Source: Bacillota bacterium (lineage in GTDB: Bacteria > Bacillota > Clostridia > Lachnospirales > Lachnospiraceae). Taken from it: 64,000 nt of DNA. The position numbers and the translations under genes were made by a program. Shown here in pieces: positions 17,689-26,589 of the stretch; positions within the stretch are counted from its first letter, which is position 1; each line of letters opens with the position of its first letter. The notes beneath the pieces were generated by a model, which searched no databases, was not told the DNA's origin, and saw only the letters and a list, made by a program, of their open reading frames with translations. The stretch spans positions 22,003-86,002 of the forward strand of contig JAEZLZ010000052.1 in assembly GCA_023415055.1 (NCBI GenBank). The letters are read 5' to 3'.

Positions 17689-19596
17689 GATGCCCCCTGC
17701 GTGGGGGCGTGAATTGAAACATAATCAGCCAATCGGATAATCAGGCTATGTCTGATGCCCCCTGCGTGGGGGCGTGAATTGAAACTCGTAAGTGTGGGAC
17801 CCTCGGTAAATCTTATAGAGATGCCCCCTGCGTGGGGGCGTGAATTGAAACAATAGAAGGATACATGAATTTGCTGGAATACTGATGCCCCCTGCGTGGG
17901 GGCGTGAATTGAAACCTGTAACATCTTTAATCAGTTTAATCACCCCTGATGCCCCCTGCGTGGGGGCGTGAATTGAAACTGTTATCTTCATCCTTAGATA
18001 TCTGGTAAATGCGATGCCCCCTGCGTGGGGGCGTGAATTGAAACAACTCCGGTTGTCGCAAATGTATGCCTGAATAAGATGCCCCCTGCGTGGGGGCGTG
18101 AATTGAAACATAAATATAATGGATAAGTCCGTCATCTGTAAGCGATGCCCCCTGCGTGGGGGCGTGAATTGAAACTCTGATTGTTTAGCCGCTGTCTTTG
18201 ATGTATCTGATGCCCCCTGCGTGGGGGCGTGAATTGAAACCTGAATTAGCGTTAAACCGCCTGTATCAGCCTTTGATGCCCCCTGCGTGGGGGCGTGAAT
18301 TGAAACCTGCAGCATCTTTAATCAGTTTAATCACCCCTTGATGCCCCCTGCGTGGGGGCGTGAATTGAAACAAAAGAACCTAGAATATTATTGTTTACTG
18401 GTATGATGCCCCCTGCGTGGGGGCGTGAATTGAAACATGCAGGAGCAACTATGTGTCACTCCTACATCTGGATGCCCCCTGCGTGGGGGCGTGAATTGAA
18501 ACCAAAACGCTGTTGTTAGTGCATTTGGCAAATAAGGATGCCCCCTGCGTGGGGGCGTGAATTGAAACTAACTTAAATTTTTCAAGCGTACCCTCATAGA
18601 AGATGCCCCCTGCGTGGGGGCGTGAATTGAAACCTTTTCTCTCTGGCTGATTGCTATATGCTAACAAGATGCCCCCTGCGTGGGGGCGTGAATTGAAACC
18701 CATGATCCTTTCGCACCGGACCCTACGTGCCGATGCCCCCTGCGTGGGGGCGTGAATTGAAACAAAATTTTATCTATGTATTCCTTTTTTAGACTGTGAT
18801 GCCCCCTGCGTGGGGGCGTGAATTGAAACACTACCCATACTTTAAGACAGCAGGACAATATAGATGCCCCCTGCGTGGGGGCGTGAATTGAAACCAAAGA
18901 TAGGGCAGAAAGCGATATTTGGCGCGGATGCCCCCTGCGTGGGGGCGTGAATTGAAACACGATCCTTATGGTGATTATGGCAGCTCATATAAGATGCCCC
19001 CTGCGTGGGGGCGTGAATTGAAACTTGCGAACTGGCTTGCCGGGAGCATCGCTGCCTACGATGCCCCCTGCGTGGGGGCGTGAATTGAAACTTAGCGAAG
19101 TATTGAATTTCAGTAACCATTTGGATGCCCCCTGCGTGGGGGCGTGAATTGAAACATAGATCGAGGTAAAATATGTAGAGTTCTTTTGATGCCCCCTGCG
19201 TGGGGGCGTGAATTGAAACTTTAATGCTCTAATTCCTGCGGCTTTCCACCATGATGCCCCCTGCGTGGGGGCGTGAATTGAAACATAAAAACGAATTAAG
19301 TATTAATGGGTATATTGAGATGCCCCCTGCGTGGGGGCGTGAATTGAAACTGCTCATAGATTGTATAGCCTTTGATTGATTTAGATGCCCCCTGCGTGGG
19401 GGCGTGAATTGAAACACTTTTAATCCTGAAGGTAAAATGCGTGTTGACTGATGCCCCCTGCGTGGGGCGTGAATTGAAACATAATAGTCGCCCTTTGGTA
19501 ACTCATATTTCAAGATGCCCCCTGCGTGGGGGGCGTGAATTGAAACTTGACATGAACACAATGTTTGGAGGGATTAAAACGATGCCCCCTGCGTGG
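17689..19596 (+). CRISPR. type I-C CRISPR array, 29 full repeats, 29 spacers, one truncated repeat
   Basis: The 32-base repeat starts GATGCCCCCTGCG and ends GTGAATTGAAAC, with a CCCC/GGGG hairpin typical of I-C. Repeats 1-27 (17689 to 19415) are identical by eye. Repeat 28 (19450-19480) has lost one G from the G-tract and repeat 29 (19514-19546) has gained one. A 16-base stub (19581-19596) ends the array. Spacers are 32-35 bases. Spacers 4 (17916-17947) and 10 (18307-18339) are nearly identical. Because repeats are not degraded near the leader, the array has probably been active recently. Several open frames across it are artefacts of the repeat. Confidence 0.98.
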
Positions 19597-19791
19597 TTTT
19601 GTCTGTAATATACATTTTATCATAAACCACTCAAATTAGTCCACTGAGATGACTCCAGCACAGTCTTTTTTACCAGAAAATAAGGCTTTTTCATAACTTT
19701 TTATAAAATATTTTAAACTAAAAAATAAACGTTGTTGCTAGAAAAATATGCTATAGGTATAATATTATTAAGAAAATATGGAGGCGATACC

Positions 19792-19959
19792 ATGATAGAA
19801 GAGGATAAGAGCAAATCTAGTTGTAGTGATGATAATGATGAGCCGATGGTTAAAGGTAGCAAGATGTTTGAAAGCATTGTAATAGGATTGTCTGAAGCAA
19901 TTGCTGATGCGAGTGATAACAAGCTGCCCAGAAACACAGTTGAGGATGATACTGAATGA
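19792..19959 (+). CDS. small acidic protein, possibly antitoxin-like
   Basis: 55 residues. The first 25 are acidic and serine-rich; the rest reads KMFESIVIGLSEAIADASDN and LPRNTV, like the start of HigA/XRE-type antitoxins that precede a helix-turn-helix, but the domain itself is missing. ATG 19792 has GGAGGCGAT upstream. It lies 58 bases before the phosphoesterase gene in the same direction and may share its transcript. Function unknown. Confidence 0.5.
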   Translation: MIEEDKSKSSCSDDNDEPMVKGSKMFESIVIGLSEAIADASDNKLPRNTVEDDTE

Positions 19960-20017
19960 TCTATTTTACAGATGAATTTCTCTTCGAGCATAAATCTATG
20001 AAAGGGTGTGACAAATA

Positions 20018-20773
20018 ATGTTATATGCTACAGGTGACACTCATGGGGTATGGATTCGGCTTAATACTGATAATTTCCTAGAGCAGAAGGATATGACACG
20101 GAACGACTATGTGCTGATACTGGGTGATTTTGGCCTTTTTGATGACAATAGGCAAGAGCGTTATTGGCTCGACTGGCTTGATGCCAAGCCTTGGACTACG
20201 ATATGGACAGAGGGTAATCATGATAATATGGACAGGCTGGACGCTTTCCCTGTCACCGAGGATTGGCACGGTGGTAAGGTACATAAGATTAGGGACAATG
20301 TTATCCACCTAATCCGTGGAAATATTTATGACCTGGATGGAAGGAAGGTGTATGTTTTCGGGGGCGCGAGGAGTCATGATATCTCAGACGGAATTCTTGA
20401 TCCTAGCGATCCTGACTACAGAAAGAAGAAACGTGACATGGAGGATCGGGGAGCCTGGTATTACCGTACTCATCATAAGGACTGGTGGGCAAGAGAAATG
20501 CCAAGTGAGGCAGAAATGGCGGAGGGATCAGCCAACCTTGAACGGTATTATTGGAATGTCGATTATATCTTATCTCATTGTCCACCTACTAGAATTCTTC
20601 AGGAAATGGATGCGGGCAGAGGTATTTATCAACCGGATTATCTGACAGATTATTTACAGCAAATATCGGATCGATGCAGATATAATACTTGGTTATTCGG
20701 TCATATGCACCAAAACAAAAAGATTGACGATAAACATTTTTGTCTTTATGAGCAAATAGTTAAAGTATGGTAA
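20018..20773 (+). CDS. metallophosphoesterase
   Basis: About 251 residues of the calcineurin-like phosphoesterase superfamily. Metal-binding motifs are visible: GDTHG (about 6-10), GDFGLFDD (about 36), EGNHDNMD (about 67), and the C-terminal SHCPP and FGHMHQN. All of these form the dinuclear metal site. The substrate cannot be read from sequence; relatives include protein phosphatases and 2',3'-cyclic nucleotide phosphodiesterases. It sits between the CRISPR array and the relaxase region and could be accessory to defence or simply cargo. Confidence 0.85.
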   Translation: MLYATGDTHGVWIRLNTDNFLEQKDMTRNDYVLILGDFGLFDDNRQERYWLDWLDAKPWTTIWTEGNHDNMDRLDAFPVTEDWHGGKVHKIRDNVIHLIRGNIYDLDGRKVYVFGGARSHDISDGILDPSDPDYRKKKRDMEDRGAWYYRTHHKDWWAREMPSEAEMAEGSANLERYYWNVDYILSHCPPTRILQEMDAGRGIYQPDYLTDYLQQISDRCRYNTWLFGHMHQNKKIDDKHFCLYEQIVKVW

Positions 20774-20793
20774 CTGAACCCCCCGGTATTATG

Positions 20794-20822
20794 TTGACAA
20801 TGCATAATATATGTGTTATAGT
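20794..20822 (+). promoter_or_regulatory. promoter of orphan small RNA
   Basis: TTGACA (20794-20799), exactly 17 bases, TATAGT (20817-20822). Near-consensus and not followed by any open frame with a ribosome site, so it points to a non-coding transcript starting near 20829. Confidence 0.7.
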
Positions 20823-20828
20823 ACAAAT

Positions 20829-20976
20829 GGAACATAGTTTATGAACATAATGGCGAACCAGGAGCCACCCTTCCTGGCAGTTGATGCAGCTAAGGCACCT
20901 GACTATAAGGGACGCGACCCCAAACAGGGCTGGACTGCAAGAATATTCAGAGCTACTTTAATCGGTGGCTCTTTTT
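20829..20976 (+). ncRNA. putative structured small RNA
   Basis: About 148 bases between a strong promoter and TTTTT (20972-20976). GAGCCACC (20862-20869) can pair with GGTGGCTC (20964-20971) just before the U-tract. The same GCCACC also lies in the loop of a local hairpin, CCAGGA (20858-20863) with TCCTGG (20872-20877), so the RNA can form either a pseudoknot or two exclusive folds. A further small hairpin is CCC-CAAACA-GGG (about 20918-20929). I do not recognise the family. It ends 40 bases from the 3' end of the convergent relaxase gene, so it could affect relaxase expression or simply share a terminator. Confidence 0.55.
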
Positions 20977-21018
20977 AATAGGGTAATACAGATCAATTAG
21001 GGAGGTGATAATCGATTC

Positions 21019-22095
21019 TTATTTCTGCATTTTCTCGTCCTGCAATTTCTGTTCTTCTTTTCTCTTGCGTTCTTTTTCTTCTTTCCATCGAACTATTTCT
21101 TCGATACTATTTTGCATATCTCTAAGCATCTGTTCTTTCTCGGGATGCTCATTAAAATATTCCACTTGCCCATTTTCAAGTTTTCTCAAAAAAGTTAGCT
21201 GCTTTTCTAAATCTTCGACACAGCCATATTGTTCCGAAAGCTGACGGTACCTGCCAAGTCTTTCTGTATAATCCTCTTCGAGAGATGCGAGCCTATCTTT
21301 ATATTCTTGTTTTATATGATCGATTGTTACTGCAGCATCCGATCTATTATTAGATGCGAGTGTATAAGCTTCATCCAGTTTTCTCTGCATCTTGACGAGT
21401 TTCCCAAAGTTACCAAGGTTGGCAGCCTGATAAACTTCATTTGCACGGGCACGATACTCTTCTGCAGATTCCATATGCCCATTCTCAATCTTTACCGGTG
21501 GGAGAGTACGTTGAGCCTCCCGGTTGAGTTCTGTATGAAATGCTTTGATATCCTTATGCTTAGCTTTTGAATTTCTTAATCCTCTTTCCAAACCAAAAGG
21601 AGCCATTGCTTTTGCATAGGAATCTTGCCTCTCTGTGAAGTTTTCACGGGAGCCAAGAATTTGTTTACACCTTAATACACCATCGACCATAGGAATTACA
21701 ATTCCATGAATATGTGGAGTGGATTCGTCTCCGTGATAAACCAATGATATGACATTATCTTCACCAAATGTTTTTTTAATCCATTCAACATTTGCCTCTT
21801 TCCATTTCTCTAAGTCAATATTCTCAGCATCTTTGTGAGAACATGTCATCATGACCTCAATCGCCTTTACAGCATCTTTTCTTACTTTTCTATTTTTATA
21901 GTAGTCTGATGCTTCCACTTTAGATTGATACACTTCCGCATAATTCACCCGACCAGAAGATAATAGCTCAATGTTTTTATCCCAATCGTTCGGATCCGCA
22001 TTCGGAACGTCGATATCTCTGTAATTATGTTTCATCTTCCCATCAAGATGGGTAAGCGTTTTTACTTTTTCACAAGACATAAATGCATAGCCCAT
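21019..22095 (-). CDS. mob: Mob_Pre-family relaxase
   Basis: About 358 residues. Relaxases of this family nick at oriT and pilot the strand during mobilisation. The N-terminal GYAFMSCEKVKTLTHLDG and MKHNYRD are family hallmarks, and the metal-binding histidine triad is in HGDESTPHIHGIVIP (about 130-144). The C-terminal 130 residues are highly charged coiled coil. ATG at 22095 (AGAGGA upstream) is preferred over the ATG at 22119. No mating-pair formation genes are visible, so element 2 is likely mobilised by a helper and not self-transmissible. Confidence 0.9.
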   Translation of the reverse strand: MGYAFMSCEKVKTLTHLDGKMKHNYRDIDVPNADPNDWDKNIELLSSGRVNYAEVYQSKVEASDYYKNRKVRKDAVKAIEVMMTCSHKDAENIDLEKWKEANVEWIKKTFGEDNVISLVYHGDESTPHIHGIVIPMVDGVLRCKQILGSRENFTERQDSYAKAMAPFGLERGLRNSKAKHKDIKAFHTELNREAQRTLPPVKIENGHMESAEEYRARANEVYQAANLGNFGKLVKMQRKLDEAYTLASNNRSDAAVTIDHIKQEYKDRLASLEEDYTERLGRYRQLSEQYGCVEDLEKQLTFLRKLENGQVEYFNEHPEKEQMLRDMQNSIEEIVRWKEEKERKRKEEQKLQDEKMQK

Positions 22096-22177
22096 AATAA
22101 ATCCTCTCTTTACAATCATTCGTTTTAAATATTCTGCAAGTAGTATGTAGGATAACTATAGAAGATAAAATAGACTT

Positions 22178-22385
22178 AAAATCAAAAGTCTAATAAGTAT
22201 TTTACTTTTAACACAAGGTCTATATGCTTTTGAATTAAAAAGAAGGTTATTGTAGGCCATTAGCTCAATTTATTTATTAAATATTAAAGAAGTCTATGTA
22301 TTGCAAAAAAGTCACTTTAAAAAACGAAAGTCTAATAAGTATTTTACTTTTGATCCAAAGTCTATGTTTGCTTTTAAATTAAGAA
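22178..22385 (+). repeat. imperfect 55-base direct repeat upstream of the relaxase (oriT candidate)
   Basis: A 25-base exact core (AAAGTCTAATAAG...TTACTTTT) occurs at 22185-22209 and 22327-22351, 142 bases apart, and similarity continues for about 30 more bases (GGTCTATATGCTTTTGAATT versus AGTCTATGTTTGCTTTTAAA). Position just upstream of a mob gene fits an origin of transfer or relaxase binding sites. The nick site is not identified. Confidence 0.6.
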
Positions 22386-22412
22386 AACAAAGAAAGACAA
22401 CTATGAGTCCCT

Positions 22413-22575
22413 CGTCCTCCCTTTCGTCCTTCTTAATTCCCGAACCTCGTTCGTCGCTCGTCCACCTTCTAACCTTTTCCCATCTGAACCCTCGTCCACC
22501 TATTAACTTAGCTCCCATCTAAACACCCGTCCATCCTTCTATCCCGTTCCTTTGTGAACCACGCCCACCCTTTTT
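22413..22575 (+). repeat. degenerate 34-base tandem repeat, C-rich strand
   Basis: CGTCC/CGCCC blocks start at 22425, 22459, 22493, 22528 and 22562, spaced 34, 34, 35 and 34 bases. The unit is roughly CGTCCACCTTCTAAC followed by TTCCCATCTGAACC. The + strand is strikingly rich in C and T, and related fragments (GAACCAC, CCCATCC) continue to about 23050. No gene matches this region on either strand. Confidence 0.6.
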
Positions 22576-23180
22576 TTTGCTTTTTTCTTTTTGAAAATCA
22601 GGTATTCCAAATTAAGAAGACATCAGAGGAGACTTTCCGACCCCTCCCCTCCCTTTCCTTAAGTCTCCGTGCTATTTAACCCACGTCCACCTTTCTGCAC
22701 AAGCGTCGCTCTTCCATGCCAAGCACTCACTTTCTGATCCATCTGCACACCTTTTTCGAAAAGAGATTGGAAAACCATTTGAAAATAATTTAGAAAACCT
22801 TGGAAACCATATTGGAAAACCATTTGGAAGTGATGTCGGAATACAAAACCACCGGAAAAGAAGGGGAAAGCAGTAATATTCTACAGTTTGGCACAATTGT
22901 TTCGCAGCTTAGCCCCAATATGGTCCCTATTACAGCTGAACCACAACACCTTTTGCGCCCGCCCATCCTATTCAACCGAAATTACAGGCTTCAGCACAGC
23001 TATACCGACCTTTTCCCAAACCACCTGCCCAATCTGATCCGGTAGAGGAGTAGTACCACCACACATTCCGTCCTATTCTATACCAGCACAGCCATTGGGG
23101 CCCGTTTCCGAACCACTACTGGATACCTTGTGCCTGAATCGCCCACCCCACAGGTACTTTCCTCATTCTTTTCATTCATA
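22576..23180 (+). other. non-coding C-rich region
   Basis: No gene with a ribosome site. The sequence keeps the C-over-G skew and contains scattered relatives of the 34-base repeat (for example near 22684 and 22962), and a run of short GGAAAACCATTT-like repeats (22768-22828). It looks like a decayed repeat region. Confidence 0.4.
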
Positions 23181-23206
23181 GCACCAGCTACGTTGGTACA
23201 AATGAA

Positions 23207-23486
23207 ACCACTAAGGTGGTGCAATTGGGGTGAGGTGGTTTAATAATCCGGCATTAGAAAACCACTAAGGTGGTGCTTTTGTGAACCACTAAGGTGGTGC
23301 AATTGCTATCCTTTCCTATATATAATAAACCACTAAGGTGGTGCTTTTTGAAACCACTAAGGTGGTGCTTATCAAAACCAGCAAGGTGGTGCTTTTTGAA
23401 ACCACTAAGGTGGTGCTTATCGAAACCAGCAAGGTGGTGCTTTTTTGAACCGCTAAGGTGGTACTTATCGAAACCAGCAAGGTGGT
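23207..23486 (+). repeat. array of 24-base palindromic repeats
   Basis: Ten copies of ACCAC-TAAG-GTGGT or close variants start at 23207, 23261, 23285, 23329, 23353, 23377, 23401, 23425, 23449 and 23473. From copy 4 on the spacing is exactly 24 bases. Units alternate between CACTAAG and CAGCAAG types, giving a 48-base higher-order unit. Each is an inverted repeat ACCAC/GTGGT. The layout resembles iterons or a partition centromere. It ends 680 bases before the gene at 24166. Confidence 0.85.
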
Positions 23487-24077
23487 ACTTTTAATAGCAA
23501 AGGCATGGTAGCACAACTTAATTCTGCTGAAAAGCCGGTGGTTCAATATCTGCAACAATACAACTACAGATAATAGTCTGGGTAATTCGGAGACGTACAA
23601 ATGATGTAATTTACACCCGCACCTAAACGAAACTCGTTTGGTACGTACCTGCCACGGGGAATAGTAAATTCGCAGGTAATCAGTTCCTAAGCTCCTCATA
23701 ATGATATAGATCCATAAGAATTAGATATGAAATGCTTATTACTTTTCTAAAGACTATTTTAGCTATTCACACACTCTTGCACAAAAATTATGTCCAAGTG
23801 GCATCCCGAGCACTATGCGAGCTCGTGAAGGCATCACAGCCTGTACCATATAGCCTTCTATCAAATATAGAACATTAGGTGCCACCTCAAATGTATTTAG
23901 GGTAAACGGCTGGCCAGGAAATCAATTTTGCTACTAATGTAATAGGAAGAAAGGTTACATTATAATATAGTGGACACTATGACGACGGGAAGAAATTCTA
24001 GTCGGCTTTTTTTATCTGAACAACATAAGTTTTCTTTAATCACCTAATTTATTGATAAAATAATCCTAAAAAGTATA
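23487..24077 (+). other. intergenic region with a possible terminator
   Basis: About 590 bases with no supported gene. Near 23979-24010 CGAC and GTCGG flank a loop and are followed by CTTTTTTTATC, a probable terminator. The stretch 23790-23960 has higher GC and several short inverted pairs and could be transcribed, but I find no promoter that settles it. Confidence 0.35.
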
Positions 24078-24129
24078 TTGACATTAAAAAGGTAATACCT
24101 ATACAATATAATTAATCAAGGTAATACTT
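24078..24129 (+). promoter_or_regulatory. promoter with AGGTAATACCT operators
   Basis: TTGACA (24078-24083) and TACAAT (24102-24107) with 18-base spacing. The perfect palindrome AGGTAATACCT (24090-24100) fills the spacer, and AAGGTAATACTT (24118-24129) repeats it at the start site. This is the pattern of an autoregulated promoter. Confidence 0.6.
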
Positions 24130-24165
24130 AATTAGATGGAGATTACCTACATATAGGAGGAAGTT

Positions 24166-24789
24166 ATGGCAAATAAAGTAATTAGTATTAAAATGGACGA
24201 AACAGATATCGAAAAGTTAAAAAAGTATTTTGGATTTTTACAGCAAACAGGTTTCGTTATGAAGGACAATTTAACATTTAATGGATTTCTAAAGCATTTA
24301 CTACTCGATAACTTGCAGTCTGATTTTTTGCTGATGTCAGAAATATATAAAGAAATGTGTTTGGGATTTCGATTCTATAATCTTAGAGAGATGAAATTGA
24401 TGAACTCATATAATCTCGATGAAGAAACATATGAACTATATGAAAGAGCGATTTCTTCATACATGACAAAACGTGAAAACGAACAACGCGAAAAAGCTGT
24501 AGAGTTTTTTAATTTGATTGATATTGACTATGTAGATTCGCAAGGATCATTATATTCGGAATTCATACCATTACCGGAGAGTATAAAAGAAAAAGATATT
24601 TTTTGGGAGACTAAAGCATGGGAGATGAGGGAGTGTATTCATTCAGATAATACGGATGAATTTACTAACGACATCCGATTAATCAAGGAATCAAATTTAT
24701 CTGATAATGAAAAAGAAAAGGTTATTTTTTGCATTAAGAAGTTTATGGAAGCCAAAAAAGCGGAAAGAATGATAAAATTAGGATATTAA
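24166..24789 (+). CDS. hypothetical protein with RHH-like N-terminus
   Basis: About 207 residues, not recognised. The first 50 residues (VISIKMDETDIEKLKKYFG, then a helix) fit the strand-helix-helix pattern of ribbon-helix-helix DNA-binding proteins; the rest is helical and acidic. Start ATG 24166 with AGGAGG upstream. The palindromes in its promoter suggest autorepression, and the nearby palindrome arrays are possible additional targets. A partition or copy-control role is a guess. It precedes the CoiA-like gene by 54 bases and probably forms an operon with it. Confidence 0.6.
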   Translation: MANKVISIKMDETDIEKLKKYFGFLQQTGFVMKDNLTFNGFLKHLLLDNLQSDFLLMSEIYKEMCLGFRFYNLREMKLMNSYNLDEETYELYERAISSYMTKRENEQREKAVEFFNLIDIDYVDSQGSLYSEFIPLPESIKEKDIFWETKAWEMRECIHSDNTDEFTNDIRLIKESNLSDNEKEKVIFCIKKFMEAKKAERMIKLGY

Positions 24790-24843
24790 TTCTAGTAACA
24801 GATATTTTAAGAAAGTGTTGCTTATTATTATCAGGAGGTGCTC

Positions 24844-26331
24844 ATGGATACTTGCTTATACAATAACGAAGAAATATATGGTTGGAAATTGAAAGATGAA
24901 GACAATCAATACGATAAGGAACTATTAGGGCAGTGGAGAAGGGCATCCGAAAGAAAGCAACTGCATTGTGTAGATTGTGGTGAGAATGTATTTTTAAAAG
25001 CAGGAGATTATAACGAACCTCACTTTTCACATTATTCTGGAAGCGATTGTGCACACAATAATTTTGAAAGTCAAGAAAGTCTTCGTGGCAAACGCCTCTT
25101 AATAAAAATAGCAGAGAGAAGTTTTCCAGAAAGTAATATAGAAACAAAATATAAAATGCCTGACGGAAAATATAGTACAGTGTTTATTAAAACAGAAACA
25201 GGCATTTCGATAGACTTTCATTATCAAGAACTGCAAAATATTAATTATGATGAACGAAGCAAATATTATATAGATAGCAATATACCATTCTTGCATGTTT
25301 TTAGTGGTAATTATGACGGAAAGATTAGGAATACTGGAATTGCACAAAAATATACAATTCAGAAACTGCAAGGTTATTGCATTTTTCTTAATATGTATAA
25401 AGATAGTAATACTATTTCAATTGAATATGAGTTAACTGATAAGCATCCTGGATCTAAGGTTTATGAAAAATTTTTAATGGAAGATCGAATTACAAACTAT
25501 CAAATAAATGAAGATGGACAACTCTTCTATTTACCTACACAGAGTACTATTCACGAACTTATCGTAAAATTTCTGGAAAGCAAGCAAGTGGAATATGAGG
25601 CTATTAGATTAGAGCAACAACGAGTAAAGAAAGAGTTGGAAGTTGCGGCGATAAAAGCTGCAGAGGCCGCTAAATTGGCGTTAGAATTAGCAGAGGCTGA
25701 GAGATATAAAAGGGAAGAAGAAAGAAAACGACAACAAGAAGAGCTACAACGAGCGGAGCAGCTAGCTAGAGAAAAAAGAGTGGAGGAGCAAGAAAAAAAG
25801 AAGGAAGAGTTTCTAAGGGAGGAAGCAATACGAGAACATGAGCGTGAAAAACGACGTAATGAATTTTATAGCGAGATGTTAGATAAGCATATAATACGTA
25901 GACCATACATAGGAACAAATTCCTCAACAAATATTTATTCTATGAAAGTTATTAATGAATCATGGATATTACCACCCTTGCTAACTAGAACAGGAGGTTT
26001 AAATCATATGACCCCAGATATACGGGAGTCATATTTAAAGGAGTTATGTACTTGGATATTTAGAGCTAACCCGATTCAAAAGGAACAATTAATTAGTTAT
26101 GCCATTGATAGGATAGAGCAACTTCGATTTGTTGATGAGTGGATTATTAGTGAAAGCCGCAAAGATTTTAGCCTTATGAAAGAATGTAGAAACTGTAAGG
26201 ATTATGAAAAATTTCTTTGCATGTCATCGTATGATGATGGCTGGTGTCGATTTGTAAAATGTGTAAGTCCAATAGGCGTTTGTTCAAGAGTGAAGAAGAC
26301 TTGTGAGTATTGTCACCACAAGCAAATATAA
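24844..26331 (+). CDS. CoiA-like nuclease with coiled coil
   Basis: About 495 residues. Residues about 40-100 match the CoiA pattern: zinc-type cysteines in HCVDCGENVF, then PHFSHYSGSDC and SQESLRGKRLL, followed by a nuclease-like segment (VFIKTETGISIDFHYQE, SNIPFLHVF) like the PD-(D/E)xK region of competence proteins. Residues about 255-345 are a long charged coiled coil. The C-terminus has clustered cysteines (KECRNCKDYEKFLC, KTCEYCHHK), likely a second metal site. ATG 24844 follows AGGAGGTG (24833-24840). CoiA acts in recombination of incoming DNA; this longer version may process element DNA or act in defence. Confidence 0.65.
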   Translation: MDTCLYNNEEIYGWKLKDEDNQYDKELLGQWRRASERKQLHCVDCGENVFLKAGDYNEPHFSHYSGSDCAHNNFESQESLRGKRLLIKIAERSFPESNIETKYKMPDGKYSTVFIKTETGISIDFHYQELQNINYDERSKYYIDSNIPFLHVFSGNYDGKIRNTGIAQKYTIQKLQGYCIFLNMYKDSNTISIEYELTDKHPGSKVYEKFLMEDRITNYQINEDGQLFYLPTQSTIHELIVKFLESKQVEYEAIRLEQQRVKKELEVAAIKAAEAAKLALELAEAERYKREEERKRQQEELQRAEQLAREKRVEEQEKKKEEFLREEAIREHEREKRRNEFYSEMLDKHIIRRPYIGTNSSTNIYSMKVINESWILPPLLTRTGGLNHMTPDIRESYLKELCTWIFRANPIQKEQLISYAIDRIEQLRFVDEWIISESRKDFSLMKECRNCKDYEKFLCMSSYDDGWCRFVKCVSPIGVCSRVKKTCEYCHHKQI

Positions 26332-26589
26332 TGAACATCATCCCGTTTATGTCGGCACGATATCAACTTTTTTAGTAGATATTCATGTAAAAAAATAATT
26401 TAAGATAATAAGAATAACAAAATATGGATAAAGTACATTACTCCCGTAAGAGGTGACGTAAAATATAAGTTGTTTATATTAGAGATAACAAGTAAAAATA
26501 TGATAAACAAAAGTGACGTAATAATATTCTGTATTTCGGAAAAGACCATGATGGACAAAAAATGTAAATGATATTTAAATGACATCGGT
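26332..26589 (+). other. AT-rich intergenic region
   Basis: No gene seen. Two copies of GTGACGTAA/GTGACGTAAT occur at about 26452 and 26512, 60 bases apart. Otherwise featureless. Confidence 0.3.

Noticed and set aside
17661..19561. Several minus-strand frames rich in SIHAPTQGAS, NSRPHAGG and FTPPRRGH
   Set aside because: They are translations of the CRISPR repeat in three frames and not genes.
22301..23045. Short frames on both strands in the C-rich region
   Set aside because: No ribosome site, no family, and composition explained by the degenerate repeat.
23294..23699. Frames on both strands over the 24-base array (repeats of LRWCLSKPARW and STTLVVSKS)
   Set aside because: 24 is a multiple of three, so the array reads open in several frames; no ribosome site.
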